DNA of 36,238 bases, taken from the NCBI GenBank assembly GCA_016187725.1, contig JACPJE010000247.1, forward strand, positions 1 to 36,238. The letters run 5' to 3'. Shown piece by piece: positions 1 through 7,627 of this stretch. Source of the stretch: Candidatus Latescibacterota bacterium (GTDB lineage: Bacteria > Latescibacterota > UBA2968 > UBA8231). The notes beneath the pieces were generated by a model. It had not been told where the DNA came from, did not search any database, and was given only the letters and a program-made list of their open reading frames with translations. How positions within the stretch are numbered: the stretch's first letter is position 1; every line of letters begins with the position of its first letter. Both the position numbers and the translations under genes were made by a program.

Positions 1-633
1 CAAGATGGTCAGGGCCCCCAGGGCCGGCTTGAGCAGGGGCAGGGCCACCCGCCAGTAGATGCCGAACTCCGAGCAGCCGTCGATGCGGGCCGAGTCGATG
101 AGACTATCCGGCACCGTGGACACGTACTGGCGCATCAGGAAGATGGAGAAGGCATTGGCCGAGCCGGGGATGATCAGGGCCTCGAAGGAATTGAGCCAGC
201 CGATGCGGGCCATCAGGCTGTACAGGGGGATCAGCCCCACGTGGAAGGGGATCATCATCGATCCCATCAACAGCAGGAAGAGCCCCCGCTTGCCGCCAAA
301 CTCGTACTTGCCGAAGCCGAAGCCGCCCAGGGAGCTGAAGAAGAGGGCCAGCAGGGTGAAGGAGGTGGAGACAAAGAGGCTGTTGAGGAAGAAGCGCCCG
401 AAGGGAATGGGCGGGAAGAGCCGCTGCTCGGTCCCCTCGTCCCGGACCACCGGCTCATACAGACCGCGGTAGTTCTCCAAGGTGAAGTCCGCCACCGACA
501 GCGGCAGCTTGTGGGAGAAGATGTCCCCTGCCGGCCTGAAGGAGGAAAAGACCGTCCACCCCAGGGGCGTCAGGATGGCCAGGGCAAAGGCGATCAGCAG
601 GGCGTAGGCCAGGACCACTCCGGCTCTCTTCAT
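1..633 (-). CDS. Carbohydrate ABC transporter permease, MalG type (partial)
   Basis: Inner-membrane permease of a sugar ABC importer. The 211 codons present run off the left edge of the window, so the C-terminus is missing. Visible features are an N-terminal membrane helix (about residues 8-28), further hydrophobic segments, and the cytoplasmic EAA loop that docks the ATPase at about residues 179-199, in the variant form SARIDGCSEFGIYWRVALP. The usual EAA is degenerate, but D-G and the terminal LP are kept. The ATG at 633 overlaps the stop of the MalF-type gene by ATGA, which indicates translational coupling. It follows the binding protein and the first permease in one operon. No ATPase gene is visible. 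Such importers often share a MsmX-type ATPase encoded elsewhere, or it may lie beyond the window. The family is clear; the substrate cannot be told. Confidence 0.93.
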   Translation of the reverse strand, partial: MKRAGVVLAYALLIAFALAILTPLGWTVFSSFRPAGDIFSHKLPLSVADFTLENYRGLYEPVVRDEGTEQRLFPPIPFGRFFLNSLFVSTSFTLLALFFSSLGGFGFGKYEFGGKRGLFLLLMGSMMIPFHVGLIPLYSLMARIGWLNSFEALIIPGSANAFSIFLMRQYVSTVPDSLIDSARIDGCSEFGIYWRVALPLLKPALGALTIL

Positions 634-1499
634 GCCTCTTCCTCCCTGAAGGCCCGCAGCAGGCGCAGTTGCGCCAGGGTCACCAGGAAGATCAGCATTG
701 CCAGGCTCCAGCCCGTGGCACAGGCCAGGCCCAGCTCCGAGGTCTCGAATTTCTGGTACAGGTACATGACGATGGTGCGGCCGTGCCCGCCCGGCCCCTC
801 CCCCTCCAGCAGCACAAAGGGCACGTCGAAGAGCTGCAGGGAGTTGATCACCGCGATCACCACCACGAAGATGGTGATGGGCCGCAGGCCGGGCAGGGTG
901 ACGTGGACAAAGCCCTGCCAGCGGCTGGCCCCGTCCACCTGGGCCGCCTCGTACAATTCGCGGCGGATGCCCTGCAGGCCGGCCAGGAAGTAGAGCATGT
1001 TGAAGCCGGCCGACTGCCAGACGCTGGTCAGGATGATGGAGGGCATGATCAGGTACTTGTTTTCCAACCAGGCCGCCTCCAGACCCAGCACCCGGTTGAC
1101 CAGGCCGAAATCCGGGTTGTAGAGCTGGCGGAAGATGATGGCCACAAAGACCCCGGCCACCAGGGTGGGCGAGAAGAAGCAGAGGCGGAAGAAATTCCTC
1201 CCCCTGAGGAAGGAGGCATTGACCACCAGGGCCATGCCCAGGGCCACGGGGAGTTGGACCAGCAGCACCCCGCAGGTGTAGTAGAAGGTATTGAAGAGGG
1301 CCTGCCAGAACTGCTCGTCCTCCAGGAGGATGCGGTAGTTGAACAGGCCGGCGAAGACACTGGTCTGCAGGGTGCGCTGGAAGCGGAAACTGGTCCACAT
1401 GGAGGAGACCAGCGGGTAGAGCATGAAGAGGGCGTAGAGGGCGAAGAAGGGCGAGATGAACACATAGGGAATCCAGGGGGTGCGCAGGCGTCTGGCCAT
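630..1499 (-). CDS. Carbohydrate ABC transporter permease, MalF type
   Basis: First inner-membrane permease of a CUT1-like sugar importer, 289 residues, the usual length for short MalF/UgpA-type subunits. It has about six hydrophobic segments, beginning at residues 10-30. The EAA loop at about residues 181-204 reads EAAQVDGA followed by TLP, a good match to the EAAxxDGA...LP consensus contacted by the ATPase. I chose ATG 1499, which begins MARRLRTPW, because a purine-rich GGGAG ribosome site lies upstream and because it starts 4 bases after the binding-protein stop. A start further upstream would overlap that gene. The stop overlaps the MalG-type ATG by four bases. Order (binding protein, MalF, MalG) and spacing are classical. 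The substrate is unknown. Confidence 0.95.
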   Translation of the reverse strand: MARRLRTPWIPYVFISPFFALYALFMLYPLVSSMWTSFRFQRTLQTSVFAGLFNYRILLEDEQFWQALFNTFYYTCGVLLVQLPVALGMALVVNASFLRGRNFFRLCFFSPTLVAGVFVAIIFRQLYNPDFGLVNRVLGLEAAWLENKYLIMPSIILTSVWQSAGFNMLYFLAGLQGIRRELYEAAQVDGASRWQGFVHVTLPGLRPITIFVVVIAVINSLQLFDVPFVLLEGEGPGGHGRTIVMYLYQKFETSELGLACATGWSLAMLIFLVTLAQLRLLRAFREEEA

Positions 1500-1503
1500 C
1501 CCC

Positions 1504-2916
1504 TCATCTCCCTCCCCGGAGCAGGGCTTCGACACTGGCGTAGCGCTGCATGATGCCCTCGATGTACTGGCGGTACTGGTAGAGCAGATTGGCCGGGGTG
1601 TCCTCCTGCTGGATGGCCCTCAGGATGACCGTGCCCAACTGGGTGCTGGCCTCGGTCCAGGAGGAGTGCAGGTACACCGGGGGGATCTGGTTGCGCAATT
1701 CGGCGAAGAGCCGGCCCAACTCCTGCCCGCCCAGGTAGGCAAAGCGGTCCCCGAGCAGGCGCGGATCTTCATAGGATTCATGCATGGCCGGCATCACCCG
1801 GGTCTTGAGCGCCCGGCTCACTGTCTCCTCGCGGTCCAGGTAGAGGAGTTTGGTGAATTCCCAGGCCATCTCCCGGTTTTCCCCCTGCCTGGGAATGACC
1901 GTGGTGGTCCCGCCGAAACTGGAGACCCGCCGTCCCCCCGGGTACCAGGCCGGCATGGGCATGGCCCGCCAAAGGCCGGCCTGCTCGGGCACGTTGTTGC
2001 GCAAAAAGCCCACGAACCAGTCCGCGGCCAGAAAGCAGAGCACCTCGTCCCGCTTGATGGCCCCCCAGAAGGAGGGCAGGTCGCGGATGGGCCAGGCCAC
2101 GCGGTGGGTGTGGAAGAGGGCGGCGTAGAAGTCGAGCACCTCCACGGCCTCGGGGCTGTCCACCGCGGGCCGGCGCTGGGCGTCGTAGATGCCGCCCCCC
2201 CGCTGGTAGAGCATTTGCCAGAACTCCCAGAAATCGCTGTTGTGCAGGCCGATGGCGTAGTGGGGGTGCCCGGGGTCCACCTCCCTGGGGCGGCTGACCT
2301 GTAGGGCCACTTTCAGGAAGTCGCCCCAGGTCTGCGCCGCGGCGGGCAGGTCGGGATAGCCGAGTTGGGAAAAGAGGTCCTGGCGGTAGAGCAGGACCAC
2401 CGGGTGCAGATCCTGGGGCATGCCGAAGATATGCCCCTGGTAGGACCAGGGCGCGAAGCGGGCCTCCACAATGCGCGAGGGCCAGCCCGCATCCCCCTGT
2501 TGGGCCCCCAGGGCTTCCAGGTCCTCAAAGGACACCTCGGCCGCTTCGCCCTTGAAGAAACGGCCGATGCCGGTGATCTCGATCTCGGTGGCGTCTGGGG
2601 CGCCGCTGCCGCGCACGAACGCCGCGGTCAGGCGGTTGAGCAGGCTGGCGTGGTCCACCAGTTTGATGTCCACCCTCCAGCCGGGGTGGGCAGCCTCAAA
2701 GCGCTCTTTGGCGCTCATGTAGTCGTCGTAATGGGTGCGGGCGAAGCACCAGTACACCAGGCGCCTGCCCTCCAGATGGCCGCTGAAGCCCACCAGCAGC
2801 GCCGAGACCACAAAGAGGGCCAGCATCACCAGCGGGGTGCGGCCCAGGGGGAAGGAGTCGAGCCACGCTGCCAGGCGCCCAGGAGGACGGTCCTCAGCCG
2901 GATCGGGCTTCACCAC
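1504..2916 (-). CDS. Extracellular solute-binding protein (family 1), membrane-anchored
   Basis: Periplasmic sugar-binding component of the ABC importer, 470 residues. The N-terminus has a positively charged stretch and a hydrophobic helix at about residues 28-44 (LVMLALFVVSALLVGF) with no lipobox cysteine, so it is either an uncleaved anchor or a long signal sequence. The body is of the solute-binding family 1 (MalE-like) type: an early segment where family members read Y..F.....G..V, a hinge-type IPRQGENREMAWEF segment near residue 345, and a C-terminal helical tail. The start is GTG at 2916; the only nearby upstream ATG in frame (2928) is followed by a stop after two codons. It lies 25 bases after the GT-C/TPR gene and 4 bases before the MalF-type gene. 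Ligand unknown; a mono- or oligosaccharide is likely from the family. Confidence 0.92.
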   Translation of the reverse strand: MVKPDPAEDRPPGRLAAWLDSFPLGRTPLVMLALFVVSALLVGFSGHLEGRRLVYWCFARTHYDDYMSAKERFEAAHPGWRVDIKLVDHASLLNRLTAAFVRGSGAPDATEIEITGIGRFFKGEAAEVSFEDLEALGAQQGDAGWPSRIVEARFAPWSYQGHIFGMPQDLHPVVLLYRQDLFSQLGYPDLPAAAQTWGDFLKVALQVSRPREVDPGHPHYAIGLHNSDFWEFWQMLYQRGGGIYDAQRRPAVDSPEAVEVLDFYAALFHTHRVAWPIRDLPSFWGAIKRDEVLCFLAADWFVGFLRNNVPEQAGLWRAMPMPAWYPGGRRVSSFGGTTTVIPRQGENREMAWEFTKLLYLDREETVSRALKTRVMPAMHESYEDPRLLGDRFAYLGGQELGRLFAELRNQIPPVYLHSSWTEASTQLGTVILRAIQQEDTPANLLYQYRQYIEGIMQRYASVEALLRGGR

Positions 2917-2941
2917 CTACACCCCCATGCCTCATACTCCA

Positions 2942-4732
2942 TCATCTCTCTCCCAACACCCTCGCTTTCATCTGTCCGTAAACCTGGGCGAAACGGACTG
3001 CCTCCTGGGGGTACTCGCTCCTTGCCTGGGCCAGCACCTCCTCCGCTTCCCGGAATTCCCCGGTCCGCAGATGGAAGCCCATCAATTCGGCGTAGAGCTG
3101 CGGCCGGTGGGGCGAGGGCAGCTTGAGCGCCTCGGCGTACGCCCTCTTCGCCTCCGGCCCCTGCTGCAGGGCCATCCGGGCATGGGCCAGGTTCATCCAG
3201 ACCTCCACCTGGGCGGGCCGGGCCCGGGCAACCTGCTCGAAGATGCCCGCCGCTTCCCCCATCCTGCCGGACAGGGCCTCCGCCGACCCCAGGTTGAGCC
3301 AGGCCTGCCAATAGGTCGAATCCAGGCCCACGGCCTGGGCGTACTCGGCCCGCGCCTCGGCGATGCGCTGCTCCCTGGCATAGGCCTGGCCCAGGTTGTA
3401 GTGGATGGCCGCGTCCCCCCCCATCTGCATGGGTGGCAGGCCCCAGTTGCACAGCAGGAGCAAGACGACCAGGCCGGCCAGAGCCAGTCTCCCCTGCCAG
3501 AGCCGCCGGTGTGCCCACAGCCACCAGGCCCCCTGCGCGGCGAAGAGCAGGAGCACGGGCACCGCGGGCAGGCGGTAGCGGTCCGCGACGAAAAAGGCAG
3601 TGGCCGCCGCAAAGTGGGCAACCAGCAGGAGCAGGGGCAGGATCTCTTTGCGGCGCGCCAGTCCCAGGCCCAGCAGGGCCAGGGGCGCGACCAACCCGAA
3701 GGGAAAGGCCAGTCCCCCTTTCCACAGCAACCCGCTCAACAGCGCCGAATAATTCCGCCAGTAATAGATGTCCTGGTTGCGCCCCACCTCGTCGCCCTGC
3801 CAGCAGGCCCAGGCCTTGCGCCCCAGCAGTCCCAGGTAGGAGAGGGGCTGGCTGCGGATGTACTCCCAGGACTTGGCGTAGAAGAACTGCGCCTTGTGCG
3901 AGGGCCGCTCGATGCCCGCCTCCAGGGGCAGCCCCACCAGGTCGTCCCATTCCCAGCCTGGCCGGATATTGACCGTGCGCTCGTACTGGGGGTTGTTGCC
4001 GATGTAGAAATTCACCCCGCCGTTGTAGGAGATCAGCACCGCGTCCCCGCCGATCAGGTAATTGCGCAGGCTCACCGGCGCCACGACCAGGACCACCCCG
4101 AGGGCGAAGATCCCGGTCCGCTGCAGGGCCAGGGCCCGCCCCTCCTTCCAGCCCTGCTGACAGATCCACCCTGCGGCCAGCCCGGCAAAGACCAGGCTGG
4201 GAGCCACAGCCAGGCCAGCCAGACCCAGCACTGCCCCGGCCCCCAGCCAGTGCCAGCGCCCCCCTCCCCTGGCCAGGAGCGCCAACCCCAGCAGGTTGAG
4301 GCAGGTGCCCAGGGTGGCCGGCAGCAACTCCCCGTCGTAGAAGATCAGCGGGCCGTACAGGGCAGCGGCCAGGCCGGCGATCAGCCCCACCTCCGGAGAA
4401 AAAAACCGCCGCCCCAGCCCGCAGACCAGCGCGCAACTGAAGGCGCCCAGCGCGCCCTGGATCAGGCGGGAAGCGTACCAGAAGGCGCCGGGGAAAAGGG
4501 TCTTGATCGCCCCGAGGAAATAGGGGTAGAGGGGCGGCTGCCAGAAGGGTCCCTCCCCCCGGCCCAGCCAGTTGCCCCCGGCCAATTCGGCCGCCTGGCG
4601 GGCATAGGTCTCGGCGTCCACCACCGGGTGGCGGAAGAGGGGGCTGTCATCTATTTCAAAGAGATAGAGCAGGCGCACCCCCAGGGCCAGGGCAAAGATC
4701 GCCCAAGCGGGATGTCGCCTACACCACTCCAT
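2942..4732 (-). CDS. GT-C fold glycosyltransferase-like membrane protein with C-terminal TPRs
   Basis: A 596-residue polytopic membrane protein. The N-terminal part (about residues 1-435) looks like a GT-C glycosyltransferase of the PMT/ArnT (GT39/GT83) kind. After the first helix there is an acidic periplasmic motif, VDAETYARQA (D39, E41), where these enzymes place the catalytic acid. Then come WQPPLYPYF (about 64-72) and roughly ten hydrophobic segments. Known members move a sugar from a polyprenyl-phosphate donor to protein or lipid on the periplasmic side. From about residue 438 the chain becomes four TPR-like helical hairpins (HYNLGQAYAREQRIAEA, WLNLGSAEALSGRMGEA, WMNLAHARMALQQGPEA, then a weaker one). 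This fused protein-interaction tail recurs in O-glycosylation enzymes. The ATG at 4732 starts one base after the upstream stop. Donor and acceptor are unknown. Confidence 0.82.
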   Translation of the reverse strand: MEWCRRHPAWAIFALALGVRLLYLFEIDDSPLFRHPVVDAETYARQAAELAGGNWLGRGEGPFWQPPLYPYFLGAIKTLFPGAFWYASRLIQGALGAFSCALVCGLGRRFFSPEVGLIAGLAAALYGPLIFYDGELLPATLGTCLNLLGLALLARGGGRWHWLGAGAVLGLAGLAVAPSLVFAGLAAGWICQQGWKEGRALALQRTGIFALGVVLVVAPVSLRNYLIGGDAVLISYNGGVNFYIGNNPQYERTVNIRPGWEWDDLVGLPLEAGIERPSHKAQFFYAKSWEYIRSQPLSYLGLLGRKAWACWQGDEVGRNQDIYYWRNYSALLSGLLWKGGLAFPFGLVAPLALLGLGLARRKEILPLLLLVAHFAAATAFFVADRYRLPAVPVLLLFAAQGAWWLWAHRRLWQGRLALAGLVVLLLLCNWGLPPMQMGGDAAIHYNLGQAYAREQRIAEARAEYAQAVGLDSTYWQAWLNLGSAEALSGRMGEAAGIFEQVARARPAQVEVWMNLAHARMALQQGPEAKRAYAEALKLPSPHRPQLYAELMGFHLRTGEFREAEEVLAQARSEYPQEAVRFAQVYGQMKARVLGER

Positions 4733-4733
4733 C

Positions 4734-5621
4734 TCAGCTCTTCAGGCGCTCTGGAACCCCCACTGGCTGGCCGCCCTGGAAGACCTTGGGAAAATGCGGT
4801 CCGGCCTGGGCCATGGGCGCCCCGTCCGCTATGGTCACGAACTGCTTCATCGGGTGCCCCCCCTTGGCGTCGTAGCGCGCCTCGCCGGTCATGTAGTGGA
4901 TGGCGATGGCTCTGCGGGGCCGGGGCGAGTGGTTGCCCGGCGAACCGTGCCAGGTGAGGGAGTGGTGGAAGGAGACCTCGCCCTTCTTCACCGGCCAGGG
5001 ACGGGCCTGCACCGCTTTGACCTCCGCGTCCTCAGGAGGAGTGAAGCCTGCGAGGCGCCCGAACTCCTCCCGCTGGGTCAGTTGGTGCTGGGTGCGCAGG
5101 AACTCGATCTGGTTGCCCCAGGTGTGGCTGCCGGGCACCATCCACATGCAGCCGTTCTCCTCGTCGGCGTCGTCGAGGGGGATCCAGGCCGAGACCGGGG
5201 TCATGGGCCGGATGATGGGCCACAGCGGCGCGTCCTGGTGCCAGCGGGTGGCCCCCCCGTGGTTGGCGGGCTTGTACTGTATCTGGTCGTGCCACACCTG
5301 CAGATCCCGGTGGCCGGTGAGCTGGCTGATCCCCTTGACGATGGCCGGGTGGTAGATCAGCCGCTCGAAGGCCGGCGAGGCTTCCCAGATATTGACGATC
5401 TGCCACACCGGTGTGGGGCCGGGTTTGCCATCGACCGCGCCGCCGCTGATATCGCGGAAGAGCACGGGCGGGGTTTCGTCCGGGCCGAAGCCACCCGGAC
5501 CTTTGGCCAGGATCGCTGCGAGGCTGTCCCGCAATTCGGCGACCTCATCCTCATCGAGCGCGGGCCCGCCGTTGAGGAAACCCTGGCGGTGGAACTGGTC
5601 GATCTGCGCGGTGTTCAGCAT
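4734..5621 (-). CDS. Phytanoyl-CoA dioxygenase (PhyH) family protein
   Basis: Predicted Fe(II)/2-oxoglutarate-dependent oxygenase, 295 residues, the normal PhyH length and without a signal peptide, so cytoplasmic. The iron-binding facial triad is visible: H128 and D130 in RWHQDAPLW and the distal H225 in LTWHGSPGN. Arginine 237 in PRPRRAIAIHYM is well placed to bind the 2-oxoglutarate carboxylate. The ATG at 5621 is preceded by AGGAGG at eight bases, an excellent ribosome site. It is the first gene of the leftward operon, followed after one base by the GT-C/TPR gene and then the sugar importer. PhyH proteins hydroxylate very diverse substrates (fatty acyl-CoA, ectoine, natural products). The neighbours suggest a sugar- or lipid-linked substrate, but nothing in the sequence identifies it. 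Confidence 0.9.
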   Translation of the reverse strand: MLNTAQIDQFHRQGFLNGGPALDEDEVAELRDSLAAILAKGPGGFGPDETPPVLFRDISGGAVDGKPGPTPVWQIVNIWEASPAFERLIYHPAIVKGISQLTGHRDLQVWHDQIQYKPANHGGATRWHQDAPLWPIIRPMTPVSAWIPLDDADEENGCMWMVPGSHTWGNQIEFLRTQHQLTQREEFGRLAGFTPPEDAEVKAVQARPWPVKKGEVSFHHSLTWHGSPGNHSPRPRRAIAIHYMTGEARYDAKGGHPMKQFVTIADGAPMAQAGPHFPKVFQGGQPVGVPERLKS

Positions 5622-5646
5622 GCCTTTCCCTCCTGAGTTTTCGCCG

Positions 5647-5675
5647 TTGAGCGGTGGTCAAAATTAAACTATCTT
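5647..5675 (+). promoter_or_regulatory. Putative sigma-70 promoter of the plus-strand DUF6785/CBM9 operon
   Basis: TTGAGC (5647-5652), a 17-base spacer, and TATCTT (5670-5675) precede the ATG at 5718, with a predicted start of transcription near 5683. The minus-strand -10 box lies inside this spacer, so the two promoters would compete or share one regulator. The -10 match is only 4/6, and no clear ribosome site follows. Confidence 0.42.
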
Positions 5676-5690
5676 GCTCTGCCGTGCCAA
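5663..5690 (-). promoter_or_regulatory. Putative sigma-70 promoter of the PhyH/ABC operon
   Basis: On the minus strand TTGGCA (5690-5685) and TTTAAT (5668-5663) are separated by 16 bases, giving 5/6 matches at each box. Transcription would begin near 5656, leaving a leader of about 35 bases before the ATG at 5621. The site is interleaved with the oppositely directed promoter of the plus-strand operon. It is predicted by eye from consensus only. Confidence 0.5.
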
Positions 5691-5717
5691 GGGCCTTTTT
5701 CCCCTTTTAACCACCCT

Positions 5718-7613
5718 ATGCCCCTGATCCGCAGCGCTCTGATCCTGCTGCTCTCCCTGGCCCTGTGCGCCTTCCTCAATTTTGTGGGGGTGCGCGGCTA
5801 TGTGCTGCTCGACCACTACTCGGGCTTCGCCGATCACTTCAACACCGTGGGCGTGGTCTTCCTGCTCTTCTGGGTGGCCCTCATCGGTCTGCTGATGCGC
5901 CGGCGGTGGGCCCTCTCCCCTTCCTCCTTCGCCCTGATCTACGCCACCCTGATGGTGGCCACCGTCATCCCCACCATGGGCTTTGGCGGGTACTTCATCC
6001 CCCTGATCGCCGGGGTCTTCTACTACGCCACCCCGGAGAACGACTGGCAGAGTCTGTTGTGGGACCACGTCCCCGACTGGGCCGCCCCCCGCGATTTGCA
6101 GGCCATCCGCGGCCTCTTTGAAGGCATCGGGGCCGACCAGCCCATCCCCTGGGACCTGTGGACCACCCCGCTGATCCTGTGGGGATTGTTCATGTTCGCC
6201 TTCTACCTGGTCAGCCTGGGCTGCATCAGCCTGGTGCACCACCAGTGGTCGCGCCAGGAGCGCCTGGTCTACCCCCTGGCCGTGGTCCCCACCCTGATGG
6301 TGGAGAGTTTTGACCGCCCCTCCCAGAGCTTTTTGCGCAGCAAACTCCTGTGGGCCGGCTTCCTCCTCTCCTGGAGCATGCCCACCCTCAACATGCTGGA
6401 CCGGGTCTTCGACTTCCAGAGCATCCAGTACGTGGGCATCCCCGGCACCTCCATCTACATCCGCCAGTTCAACCTCAACTACACCGTGTACACGGATCTG
6501 TTGACCGTGGGTCTCAGCTTTTTGGTCAATCTCAACGTGCTCTTCAGCGTCTGGTTCTTCCACCTGGTGGTGTCGCTGGAGGAAAGCCTGCTGGGCTATG
6601 TGGGCATCAGCCTGCCCCTGCCCACCCAGCCCCACGGCGCCGGCTCGGTGCTCCTGGCCAACCAGCAGATCGGCTCCCTGCTCTTTTTGGTGCTCTCTTC
6701 CCTGTGGGTGTCGCGGGACTTTCTCAAACGCCAGTGGCAGCTCATCGCCGGCCGCGAAAAGAGCGACCGCGCCAACCTGCTCTCCCCGCGCCTCTCGGCC
6801 CTGCTGGGCCTGGCCGGCCTGCTCTACATGGCCGGCTTTCTGTGGGCCACTGGGCTGGCCCTGGGCTGGACCCTGCTCTTCCTGCTGGTGGGCCTGCTGG
6901 TCTTCTTCGGCACGGCCCGGCTCCTGGCCCAGACCGGCCTGGGCCGGCTGCGGGCCGCTTACTCCATCCCGCCCCTCTTCACCAACAACCTGGGCACCGC
7001 TCCTTTTGGCAGCCAGGGCCTGGCCGCCATGGGTCTGAGCTTCGTCTGGTCTGCCGACATCCAGCTCTTCCTGATGGGCACCCTGGCCCACGCCTTCAAG
7101 GTCTGCGAGGACGCCCGACTCAAGATCGACAGCCGCAAGCTGCTCCTCTTCCTCACCGCTGCGGTCATCGTCAGCCTGGCCACCACCATCCTCTGTTATA
7201 TCTGGATCGGCTACCGCAAAGGGCTGATCCACGGCTACATCTGGTACTACGTGATGTCCCCCAACTACCACTGGGGCTGGGTGGTCGACACCATCAACAA
7301 CCCCCACCCTCCCCAGTACCTGGCCACCTTCTTCCTCTTCGTCGGCGCGGGGCTGGCCGGGCTGCTCTCCTATGCCAACCACCACCTGGCCGGCTGGCCT
7401 TTGCACCCGGTGGGCCTGGCCGTGGCCCTGACCAACACCGTCAGCGGCGACTGGTTCGGCATGTTCCTGGCCTGGCTGATCAAGAGCCTGGCCCTGCGCT
7501 ACGGGGGCATTGTGCTCTACCGCCAGTTGCGCCCCTTCTTCGTGGGCCTGATCCTGGGCAGTTGCGTGGGCCTGGGCGGCGCAGAGCTGGTCTACACCTT
7601 CTACTATCTCTGA
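5718..7613 (+). CDS. Large multipass membrane protein, DUF6785/DUF6784-like
   Basis: A 631-residue protein made mostly of hydrophobic helices (about 12-14), predicted in the inner membrane. From memory it matches proteins labelled DUF6785 with a C-terminal DUF6784 region, whose function is not established. Landmarks shared with the second copy at 11620-13578 are YYATPEN (102-108), then PIPW about 40 residues on, a cytoplasmic ERLVYPL segment, an FGTARLLAQTGLG helix end, and near the C-terminus GGIVLYRQLRPFFVGLILG. The length and many paired helices suggest a transporter, possibly distantly OPT-like, but that is inference. The ATG at 5718 begins MPLIRSALILLLSLALCAFL; no ribosome site is evident before it. 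A secreted CBM9-like gene follows 14 bases downstream, so the two probably act together. Confidence 0.8.
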   Translation: MPLIRSALILLLSLALCAFLNFVGVRGYVLLDHYSGFADHFNTVGVVFLLFWVALIGLLMRRRWALSPSSFALIYATLMVATVIPTMGFGGYFIPLIAGVFYYATPENDWQSLLWDHVPDWAAPRDLQAIRGLFEGIGADQPIPWDLWTTPLILWGLFMFAFYLVSLGCISLVHHQWSRQERLVYPLAVVPTLMVESFDRPSQSFLRSKLLWAGFLLSWSMPTLNMLDRVFDFQSIQYVGIPGTSIYIRQFNLNYTVYTDLLTVGLSFLVNLNVLFSVWFFHLVVSLEESLLGYVGISLPLPTQPHGAGSVLLANQQIGSLLFLVLSSLWVSRDFLKRQWQLIAGREKSDRANLLSPRLSALLGLAGLLYMAGFLWATGLALGWTLLFLLVGLLVFFGTARLLAQTGLGRLRAAYSIPPLFTNNLGTAPFGSQGLAAMGLSFVWSADIQLFLMGTLAHAFKVCEDARLKIDSRKLLLFLTAAVIVSLATTILCYIWIGYRKGLIHGYIWYYVMSPNYHWGWVVDTINNPHPPQYLATFFLFVGAGLAGLLSYANHHLAGWPLHPVGLAVALTNTVSGDWFGMFLAWLIKSLALRYGGIVLYRQLRPFFVGLILGSCVGLGGAELVYTFYYL

Positions 7614-7627
7614 GAGGAGCTGCTGTG

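Noticed and set aside
2735..4957. A 740-codon open frame on the plus strand, antisense to the GT-C/TPR gene.
   Set aside because: Low-complexity, glutamine/glycine/proline-rich translation with no motif, typical of antisense frames in GC-rich DNA; the opposite strand encodes a clear membrane protein.
5664..7406. A 580-codon frame on the minus strand across the DUF6785-like gene.
   Set aside because: Translation is an EEGQ/HGG-rich shadow without any domain, while the plus strand gives a coherent multipass protein.
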